Shown: positions 46,037-52,246 of the stretch, piece by piece | How the letters are laid out: the number at the start of each line of letters is the position of its first letter | Numbering within the stretch: position 1 is the stretch's first letter | Source of the DNA: Candidatus Aminicenantota bacterium | GTDB lineage: Bacteria > Acidobacteriota > Aminicenantia > Aminicenantales > Saccharicenantaceae | Length of the DNA stretch: 64,000 bases | Assembly: GCA_026393975.1 (NCBI GenBank) | Contig: JAPKZD010000001.1 | Coordinates: 1-64,000 of the forward strand | Direction: 5' to 3' | Made by a program: the position numbers and the translations under genes | The notes under the pieces: model-generated | What the model was told of the DNA's origin: nothing | Seen by the model: the letters and a program-made list of their open reading frames with translations, nothing else | Databases searched by the model: none

Positions 46037-46225
46037 TCAGTTCTTCATTTTGCCCATCGCAACAAGAATTCGGCCAAGCCGCTTATGTCCGGTCTTCATA
46101 TACCACTTGGACCACCAGGTGATTATATCCCGAGCAGATAGGTTATCAATATTCTGTTCAATCTCGGCCTGGGCCTGTGATGCGGCATCGTCCATCTGAC
46201 GCATCAATCCTTCATCAGTCGGCAT
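46037..46225 (-). CDS. 62-residue small protein heading the BREX operon
   Basis: A short ORF with a strong Shine-Dalgarno (AAGGAGGAG, about 7 bases before ATG 46225) and an acidic helical N-terminal half (MRQMDDAASQAQAEIEQNID), then a basic C-terminal half (WWSKWYMKTGHKRLGRILVA). It lies 31 bases upstream of brxF in the same direction. The charge split and position suggest a small regulator or partner of BrxF, but I do not recognise a family. Confidence 0.65.
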   Translation of the reverse strand: MPTDEGLMRQMDDAASQAQAEIEQNIDNLSARDIITWWSKWYMKTGHKRLGRILVAMGKMKN

Positions 46226-46278
46226 GATTTATCTCCTCCTTGGCAGTGCGTTTCATGAATCTTCTTCGAGGCAGCGTC

Positions 46279-46368
46279 CTAGACTATCTCATCCGCAACC
46301 CAGTTCGTCGTCCCCAGGTCGATTCCGATGGCCCGGAAACTCCCATTCTCCGTCTTTTTTTGCGACAT
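46279..46368 (-). pseudogene. Hsp70/DnaK N-terminal remnant
   Basis: A 29-codon frame reads MSQKKTENGSFRAIGIDLGT and continues TNWVADEIV before TAG. GIDLGTTN is the phosphate-1 loop that opens DnaK-type proteins, so this is the severed start of an Hsp70-like gene. Nothing of the other 600 residues is present. It lies between the BREX operon and the convergently unrelated ATPase gene, and may mark an old recombination edge of the island. Confidence 0.55.
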
Positions 46369-46447
46369 TCCCATATTTATTCCCACATTAATGCGTTATT
46401 ACCCTTATTATTACCCTCTTTTAGGGGTATTGCCTCTTTTCCTCATC

Positions 46448-47755
46448 CTACTTTTCGGCCGGAGAGCCCAGAAGCCATTTCCAGACCGGTACGACTTCTA
46501 ACGTTTCGCCTTCAAAGGTCCTCTTCCCTTCCTGGTTGTAGGTCAGGATGGCGCCCTTTTTGATTCCGAGTTCCCGCTGGGCTTCGAGAAGGCCCTTCAT
46601 TTCGCGCTTTTCGGCCGACTTGTTGAGTTCCCAGCATGCCTGCCAGGCTTCGGCCGGGCGCGTCCCTTCCTGAACGACGAAATCGCATTCGCCCTTGCCT
46701 TTGAAATACATGGCCCGGCGCCGGTTTCGGAAAAGCTCGATAGCGACCGCATTTTCGAGCAGACGGCCTCGATTCTCCGTAAACGCGCCGCCGAGCAGGG
46801 AGAAACCTGTATCCGTGAGATAAACCTTTTTCGGGTTCATCATCCGCTTCCGGGGGGAAAAAGAGAACTTCTCGAGCGCGATCAAAAAAAACGCTTCCTC
46901 GAGATATCTCAGGTAATCGGCGATGCTCCTCTTGCTTCCCGCAAGCCCATGGTCCTTCAACTGTTTCTCAAAGGCCGAGATGGAGAAGACGGCGGCGTAG
47001 GATTCCAGCATGTTCTTCATGACCATATCGAGCAGCTGCCGGGCCCGGATCCCGTAGCGGTCCAGGACGTCTTTGTAGAAGATCGTGTCGCAATAGGACT
47101 GCAGGAGCCGACGCTTCGCGGCCTCCCCCGAGATCCCGGCCTGTTCGGGGAATCCGCCGTAGCGGAGATATTCGTCAAAGGCCTTGAGGATAAGCCCGAC
47201 CTCCGGCGTCGCGAGGAGCGAGGGGGTCCATTCGATCTTACGGAAGCGGAGAAATTCGCGGAACGAGAAAGGCAGGATCAGGCAGTCTTCGTACCGGCCC
47301 CTAAGTTCCGTCGCGATTTCCGAGCTCAAGAGAGTGGCGTTGCTGCCCGTCACGACGATGGAATATTTCCTTGTGTTGTGGAGCGTCCGGACGATGCGAC
47401 TCCAGAAAGGCAAGCGCTGGATCTCGTCGAAAAAGAGGTAGCGGGGCGGCTTGCCCGTCATCTGATGGAAAGCGGCCAGCAGCTTTTCCATGTCTTCAGG
47501 TCGGAAATCGCTGAGGCGATAGTCCTCGAAGTCAACGAAGAGAATATCGTCCCTTTGGGCCTTTCCGTCGGTCAGGAGATCCTCGATCAATTGATATAGA
47601 AAATAGGTTTTGCCGGCCCGGCGGGGGCCGACGACGGCAAGGACCGGACGGGGGGCGGCGAGATCCGGGCGGGGCCGCTCGCGAGGAGTCAGGGCCGGGA
47701 GTTCGGCCCCGCGGACCCACTCGGCGATAACCCTCGGGAGAATGTCTCCATTCAT
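46448..47755 (-). CDS. AAA_14/DUF4143 ATP-binding protein
   Basis: A 435-residue protein of the archaeal/bacterial AAA_14-DUF4143 family. Walker A is VVGPRRAGKTYFLYQ, Walker B RYLFFDEIQRLPFW, followed by VVTGSNATLLSSEIATELRGR and the DUF4143 part RYGGFPEQ with a C-terminal restriction-like segment (YFKGKGECDFVVQEGTRP). The ATG at 47755 has GAGG 9 bases upstream; 47761 is also in frame. These genes are common, often several per genome, with no established role; some behave like mobile or defence-linked modules. Confidence 0.88.
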   Translation of the reverse strand: MNGDILPRVIAEWVRGAELPALTPRERPRPDLAAPRPVLAVVGPRRAGKTYFLYQLIEDLLTDGKAQRDDILFVDFEDYRLSDFRPEDMEKLLAAFHQMTGKPPRYLFFDEIQRLPFWSRIVRTLHNTRKYSIVVTGSNATLLSSEIATELRGRYEDCLILPFSFREFLRFRKIEWTPSLLATPEVGLILKAFDEYLRYGGFPEQAGISGEAAKRRLLQSYCDTIFYKDVLDRYGIRARQLLDMVMKNMLESYAAVFSISAFEKQLKDHGLAGSKRSIADYLRYLEEAFFLIALEKFSFSPRKRMMNPKKVYLTDTGFSLLGGAFTENRGRLLENAVAIELFRNRRRAMYFKGKGECDFVVQEGTRPAEAWQACWELNKSAEKREMKGLLEAQRELGIKKGAILTYNQEGKRTFEGETLEVVPVWKWLLGSPAEK

Positions 47756-47769
47756 AAGCATTTACCTCG

Positions 47770-47797
47770 GTAAACAATTTACGTCATAATTGTTTAC
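47770..47797 (-). promoter_or_regulatory. Palindrome before the AAA_14 gene
   Basis: GTAAACAAT (47770-47778) and ATTGTTTAC (47789-47797) form a perfect 9-bp inverted repeat with a 10-base spacer, 15 bases upstream of the start codon. A TTGACT box (47800-47805, minus strand) lies just upstream. It is probably an operator; the binding protein is unknown. Confidence 0.5.
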
Positions 47798-47983
47798 TAA
47801 GTCAAGAGAAAATAAACATTACGGGCCTTTTTGAGACGCGCAGGAATGAAGTTTCCCATTTTCCCCCAGCCCCGTTGAAAGCTTCGAGAAGGGACTATAA
47901 CGCCGGGTCAAGAGGACGTCAAGAATAATTTGATTGCCTGGCCAAAGGTTAAGCTACAGAGGAGCAACACACAAAAAAAGCTC

Positions 47984-48044
47984 TTGACAAGTGTTCATTC
48001 TTATATTATGTTCATATTTGTTGAACATAAGACATTAATGAACA
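47984..48044 (+). promoter_or_regulatory. AbiE promoter with nested palindromic operator
   Basis: TTGACA (47984-47989), 17 bases, TATGTT (48007-48012). The inner palindrome TTATGTTCA (48006-48014) / TGAACATAA (48022-48030) covers the -10. An outer pair TGTTCATT (47993-47999 region) / AATGAACA (48037-48044) flanks it. The four GTTCA half-sites fit known autorepression of abiE operons by the AbiEi antitoxin through inverted repeats. Confidence 0.75.
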
Positions 48045-48050
48045 ATCGCC

Positions 48051-49100
48051 ATGAAAAAGCGTTCTAAAGAGACAGAAACCGACCTCTTGAGGAAAGCCAT
48101 ATCGGCCTTCAACGAGCTTTTCTCCGGCCAGGGGGAACTCGAGATCTCCACACCTGATCCGCCTCCTCTGCCAGGAAGGCTGGCGCCTGACGTCCTAGTA
48201 CGGCTCAGAGCAGGAAAACGAGAGATTCTGTATCACGCGGAGCTGAAGCCGGTTTTTTCTCATTCCGTCAGGTTATATCTTTTGACGAAAAAAGCGTCCA
48301 CGAATCGTCCTTTCCTTGTGATCACTCAATACATGAACCCGGAGATGGCCGATCAAATGCGACGTGACGGTCTCGAATTCATCGATACGGCAGGCAACGC
48401 GTTCATTCGGCAGGGACAGTTGCATATCTTCGCCAAGGGGAATAGACCGCCGAAGAGGTTTCACCTTCCTCCGCCCCGTCTTTTCGCGTCCGCGGGCCTC
48501 AGAACGATCTTTTCTTTCTTGACCCGGCCCGACCTTGTCAAAGGGACTTACCGGGAAATCGCGGCGGCCAGCGGCGTGGCCCTCGGCACTGTCGCCGGGA
48601 AAATGGAGGAGCTGAAGGACCGTCTCTTCCTGACCGAAGATCGCAAGGGTACTCGCCGGCTTATTCGGAAGAAAGATCTTTTCGACGGCTGGGTCGCCGC
48701 CTACCCCGAACAGCTGCGACCACGGATACTTATGGGAAGATATCAGGGCGACCATGACTGGTGGCATGACAAAGTCCTTCAGCCGGCTTGGGCCCAATGG
48801 GGAGGCGAGGTCGCGGCATCCCGTATCACTAGCTATTTGTATCCCCAGGCAATAACCGTTTATTTGGCGGGTTCACGGCTCAATGAATTCCTCTTGGAGA
48901 ATAGACTCCGTATGGAAAAGAACAGCAATATCGAAATTCTGGAAAGATTTTGGACCGTAGACCCTCGCCTGGATGAGATCGAGACCGTCCATCCCCTCCT
49001 GATCTATGCCGACCTAGTCGCTTCGGGAAGTGATCGGAATATCGAAACGGCTAAAATCATCTATGAACAACACATCTCTCGATATCTCAGGGAAGATTGA
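48051..49100 (+). CDS. abiEi: AbiEi-family type IV antitoxin
   Basis: A 349-residue antitoxin. A region with DVLVRLRAGKREILYHAELK and FLVITQYMNPEMADQMRRDG leads to the mid-protein winged helix (TYREIAAASGVALGTVAGKM) and a C-terminal domain typical of AbiEi (LMGRYQGDHDWW, ITVYLAGSRLNEFL, VHPLLIYADLVAS). AbiEi represses the operon and counters AbiEii without stable contact, hence type IV. It overlaps the toxin gene by 38 bases and is preceded by the nested palindrome. Confidence 0.85.
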   Translation: MKKRSKETETDLLRKAISAFNELFSGQGELEISTPDPPPLPGRLAPDVLVRLRAGKREILYHAELKPVFSHSVRLYLLTKKASTNRPFLVITQYMNPEMADQMRRDGLEFIDTAGNAFIRQGQLHIFAKGNRPPKRFHLPPPRLFASAGLRTIFSFLTRPDLVKGTYREIAAASGVALGTVAGKMEELKDRLFLTEDRKGTRRLIRKKDLFDGWVAAYPEQLRPRILMGRYQGDHDWWHDKVLQPAWAQWGGEVAASRITSYLYPQAITVYLAGSRLNEFLLENRLRMEKNSNIEILERFWTVDPRLDEIETVHPLLIYADLVASGSDRNIETAKIIYEQHISRYLRED

Positions 49101-49953
49101 CGGCCAAACCGCCGGCGCTCTGGCCCACGTTAAGGCGGCCGCGGATTCCATGGGCATATCGTTCTTCATCATTGGGGCCTTGGCCCGAGACATCTTGCTC
49201 AAGCTTCACTATGGTCTCCCGCCGCACCGGGCCACTCTAGACGTGGACCTAGGCGTTTCCGTTGCGACTTGGGAACATTTTTCCAACCTGAAAAACGGAC
49301 TCATCGAGAATCATCGCTTTGAAGCCACGAATCAAGTGCAGAGACTCCAATACGAGAGAATCCTGGTCGACATCGTGCCGTTCGGGCCGATTGCCGGACC
49401 CGAGCGCAACATCCGCTGGCCCCCGGATGAATCCTTCCAAATGAGCACGGCGGGATTCGAAGAAGCTTTCAGGTTCTCTCATCAGGCCAAGGTAAGTTCC
49501 TCGCCGGACGTGATAATCAGCGTCTGCTCATTGCCGGGCCTGGTCATCATGAAGCTGATATCCTGGCATGAACGATATCCGGAACGCCGGAAGGACGCCG
49601 GGGACATTTTCGAGATCATGGAAAAATACGAGCTCGCCGGCAACTTCGACCGGCTCTATTCCGAAGAAGCCAAACTGTTGGAAGAAGAAGGATTCGAAAC
49701 TAAGAAGGCTGCTATTCGGCTCCTGGGGCGCGATATGGCGAAGATTGCGAGCCAAAGTTCCGGGCTCCTGCTTTCGGAGATCCTCGTTGAGGAAACAAAC
49801 GAAGACTCGAAGTTAAGATTGGCCTTGGATCTTGCTCGAGAAACTCATCAAATTGGACAAGACCCTCAGGAAATCCTGGCGATGGTATCCAAGCTCAGGC
49901 AAGGATTCGAAGAAGAATTCATGAAGGCGCAGGGCCAACCGGCCATTAGTTAG
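49063..49953 (+). CDS. abiEii: AbiEii-family nucleotidyltransferase toxin
   Basis: A 296-residue protein with the DNA polymerase beta-type nucleotidyltransferase signature IIGALARDILL...LDVDLGVSV near residues 25-60, then DIVPFGP with a third acidic residue, and the helical part PGLVIMKLISWHERYPERRKD. AbiEii toxins transfer nucleotides, in some members to tRNA ends, and halt growth on phage attack. ATG 49063 is the likelier start; GTG 49030 is in frame. Its stop overlaps the stop of the convergent ADP-ribosylglycohydrolase gene. Confidence 0.85.
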   Translation: MNNTSLDISGKIDGQTAGALAHVKAAADSMGISFFIIGALARDILLKLHYGLPPHRATLDVDLGVSVATWEHFSNLKNGLIENHRFEATNQVQRLQYERILVDIVPFGPIAGPERNIRWPPDESFQMSTAGFEEAFRFSHQAKVSSSPDVIISVCSLPGLVIMKLISWHERYPERRKDAGDIFEIMEKYELAGNFDRLYSEEAKLLEEEGFETKKAAIRLLGRDMAKIASQSSGLLLSEILVEETNEDSKLRLALDLARETHQIGQDPQEILAMVSKLRQGFEEEFMKAQGQPAIS

Positions 49954-50720
49954 AGCCCGAATTTGGCGCAGAACGCTTCGGTAATCTTCCAAAGCTCGGG
50001 GGGGAGGATTTCCTCGACTTTCTGTCTAATGGACGGCGAAACTGGACCATAGAAAGCCTCAGCAATCCCGCCCGTGATGCAGGCGAGGGTATCGCTGTCA
50101 CCGCCAAGGGAGATCGCGTTACGGACGGCATCCTCGTACGAGGTGGACTCCAGGAAGGAGATGATGGCCTCGGGGACTGTCCTTTGGCAGGATTCATCGA
50201 AGGAGTAGGACGGTCGGATCTCATCTACGGTGCGGTTTAGGTCGTATTTGAATCTAGCCGCGATCTCGTCTCGGATAACCTCTTTGTCACTTGCGGTCCT
50301 GGCCAAGAAAATAGCCAGCGCCGTGGCCTGGGCACCCTTGATGCCTTCGGGGTGATTGTGCGTGAATTCCGCCGTCCGGGAGGCCTCGCAGAGAACGTCA
50401 TCGACCGAATTGAACGCGAAACCGATAGAGCTGACGCGCATGGCAGAGCCATTGCCCCAGCTGTTATAGGGTTTCGGGTCCGACGAGCGGAGCCATGAAT
50501 TGAAAAACCCGCCATAACCGGCATCCGGATAGCGCCGGCCGAAATCCAGAACGGCTTTTCGATAATCCCTGTCCGTTAGGATGGCCTGGGCGATTGCGAC
50601 CGTCATGACCGTGTCGTCGGTAAAACAGCTGTCCGGCCCAAAGAGCGGGAACTCCTTACTCTTGATCCGCCCGAACTCATAGACCGAGCCGATGATATCG
50701 CCCGCGATGGCTCCGATCAA
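49950..50720 (-). CDS. ADP-ribosylglycohydrolase-family protein
   Basis: A 256-residue ARH/DraG-fold hydrolase that removes ADP-ribose from proteins or nucleic acid. Dinuclear magnesium ligands are in TDDTVMT (34-40) and GGDSDTLACITGG near 205. Other family marks are AIAGDIIGSVYE at the start, GNGSAMRVSSIG and THNHPEGIKGAQA. It is convergent with AbiEii. No ADP-ribosyltransferase gene is visible nearby, so a partner would be elsewhere or of phage origin. Confidence 0.92.
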   Translation of the reverse strand: MIGAIAGDIIGSVYEFGRIKSKEFPLFGPDSCFTDDTVMTVAIAQAILTDRDYRKAVLDFGRRYPDAGYGGFFNSWLRSSDPKPYNSWGNGSAMRVSSIGFAFNSVDDVLCEASRTAEFTHNHPEGIKGAQATALAIFLARTASDKEVIRDEIAARFKYDLNRTVDEIRPSYSFDESCQRTVPEAIISFLESTSYEDAVRNAISLGGDSDTLACITGGIAEAFYGPVSPSIRQKVEEILPPELWKITEAFCAKFGL

Positions 50721-50931
50721 GGTTCTCCCCCTTTACCAGGGTTGTGACTCCCCCATATTTAGCCTCGGTTGGAAGCGAAGTCAAGCCGTCGTTCCCTCTT
50801 TGCCTGTCGCTTCATCCACGCACGCTCGAAATACCCCCCCTGTAATCACCCCCTGCGGCTATAGAAGGCTAGTCCGTCCACCCCTAGCATGGTGGCGGTA
50901 TCGAGCGGGAGCATGTGAAAGAAGGTGCAGA

Positions 50932-51183
50932 ATGATGAACACGCATTGTGAGCAAGGGCACGGGAACGGGCATGCGCATGGGCACAGACCCGCGAAGGGG
51001 AACGGGAAAAGAAATGTCGAGGTCTGCCCCTATTGCCTTGAAAAGGACGAAGTCATCCCGATCGTCTACGGCTTCCCATCGCACGAAGGCTTCAGGAGGG
51101 CAGAGCGCGGCGAAGTCTATCTCGGCGGCTGCGAGATAACCTCGGCCACCTACTACTGCAAACGCGACGACAGGGAGTTCTGA
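50932..51183 (+). CDS. Small zinc-ribbon-like protein
   Basis: An 83-residue protein starting at ATG 50932 (GAAGGTG upstream). The first 25 residues are rich in His and Gly (HGNGHAHGHRP), which suggests metal binding. The remainder, VEVCPYCLEKDEVIPIVYG then YLGGCEITSATYYCK, is a compact cysteine-containing domain found widely as a stand-alone hypothetical. The fourth cysteine of the usual knuckle appears replaced by RDD. Function unknown. Confidence 0.7.
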   Translation: MMNTHCEQGHGNGHAHGHRPAKGNGKRNVEVCPYCLEKDEVIPIVYGFPSHEGFRRAERGEVYLGGCEITSATYYCKRDDREF

Positions 51184-51646
51184 AGCGGATACTTACCACA
51201 GGCGTGAGAAAGAAGATGAATTAAAGCACCAGTAATATCTGAGAGCGTTGGACGGGGAAGGCAATCAGCCTCAGCTCAATAGTGCTACCTACACACGGTC
51301 AAGGGACGAGCCTTCGGTTCGCCACTCGCCCGTGCCCTCCTATATCCACGGGCGAGTACTGCGGAAGTGGACCCCCGGTCCTGGCAAGACCGGGGCCCCG
51401 GCCGCTGTAGAAGTCAGAGGTTCAAGTCCTCTATCGCCCACCACTCAGCTTCATAAAAGCGCTTATCCTCAGGTCTCGCCCATGAGCCCTCAACGGGATA
51501 ATCAAGGACAGCTACCTTCGGAATTATCCGTATGTTCACAAACGTAACAGCGAACAGAAACTTTATCTAATGCTTTATTTTTAAATTCACGCCGTGTTAA
51601 TATATGAATACGGGGAAATTCTATTGGCAAGGGAGGCCCGAATAAA
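51184..51646. other. Gene-poor region with hairpins and a tRNA-like element
   Basis: 460 bases without a credible protein gene. It has an 11-bp perfect inverted repeat ACTCGCCCGTG (51324-51334) / CACGGGCGAGT (51347-51357), the tRNA-like segment 51350-51443, and an AT-rich end (from 51540) that must hold the promoter and RBS (AGGGAGG near 51629) of the next gene. Confidence 0.6.
51350..51443 (+). other. tRNA-like element with encoded CCA, possible tRNA-derived att remnant
   Basis: The 3' end (AGAGG-TTCAAGT-CCTCT then ATCGCCC-A-CCA) is a textbook T-arm, acceptor strand and CCA. GGGCGA at 51350-51355 pairs with TCGCCC. An 8-bp hairpin CCCCGGTC / GACCGGGG carries the 7-base loop CTGGCAA, which would give anticodon GGC. 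However no D-stem forms, G7-A66 is mismatched, and the variable region would be about 23 bases. It is either a degenerate or unusual tRNA, a tRNA mimic, or the 3' remnant of a normal tRNA used as an integration site. The GGGCGA sequence also pairs with the upstream hairpin. Confidence 0.45.
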
Positions 51647-51952
51647 ATGAATATTTCGTTCGCGCAAGGAACAACAGAGGCGAAACCTCTGGATGCGATC
51701 CTTCACCAGATTCTCACGTTCATTTATTTTCTTGCTCACCAGATTGGTTTATGGATCATCAAAGCCGTTCAGTCGCTATTTCCACGTAGTATTTTCCCAG
51801 ATAGTATTATCGACCCCCTGGGATTCCTGATCATACTAACCTTATTTATGTTTCTTGTTGGCATCGCCAAAAAAATCGCCTGGATCATTGTTTGTGTCGG
51901 CTGGATCCTGTTATTCATTAGAATTCTTATAATCATTTTTAAGCTCGGATGA
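51647..51952 (+). CDS. Small membrane protein
   Basis: A 101-residue very hydrophobic protein with about three membrane helices (ILHQILTFIYFLAHQIGLWI, then FLIILTLFMFLVGIAKKIAW and WIIVCVGWILLFIRILIIIF, with loops between). AGGGAGG lies about 11 bases upstream. No family is recognised. It stands alone in a low-GC stretch. Confidence 0.6.
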   Translation: MNISFAQGTTEAKPLDAILHQILTFIYFLAHQIGLWIIKAVQSLFPRSIFPDSIIDPLGFLIILTLFMFLVGIAKKIAWIIVCVGWILLFIRILIIIFKLG

Positions 51953-52103
51953 GGGAGCTTCACCCGAAAACTGGTCCAGCCAATAATGGAGTTTCTGGGC
52001 CTTCCTCAGCCATAATGATCCTGCCCTTATCCTGGATTGATTTGATGAACGCACCGACGCCGGTGTGACACGGGGTGCGGGTCAGATCCCAGCAGAATCT
52101 TAC

Positions 52104-52124
52104 CACAGGGGCTGGATCCCTGTG
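52104..52124. terminator. Short GC hairpin between small membrane protein and GH9 gene
   Basis: CACAGGG (52104-52110) and CCCTGTG (52118-52124) form a 7-bp stem with a 7-base loop. There is no T-tract, so termination is uncertain. The rest of 51953-52233 holds no gene that I can support. Confidence 0.3.
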
Positions 52125-52246
52125 AGGGGGTCAGGTCACGAACGGCCACGCCAAGAGCATGAAAACCCAGGCCCATTGCATAATTAGATTATCCCATGCT
52201 GTTTATTCAACTGAGTTCGGCGCTTTCTCTTCGAAGGAGACATGGC

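Noticed and set aside
51350-51443. A normal tRNA-Ala with anticodon GGC
   Set aside because: No D-stem, an overlong variable region, and no G3-U70 pair, so I list it only as tRNA-like.
51953-52080. A minus-strand reading (GVGAFIKSIQDKGRII...) in the gap before the GH9 gene
   Set aside because: It looks protein-like for about 35 codons but has no start, RBS or recognisable family, so it is not annotated.
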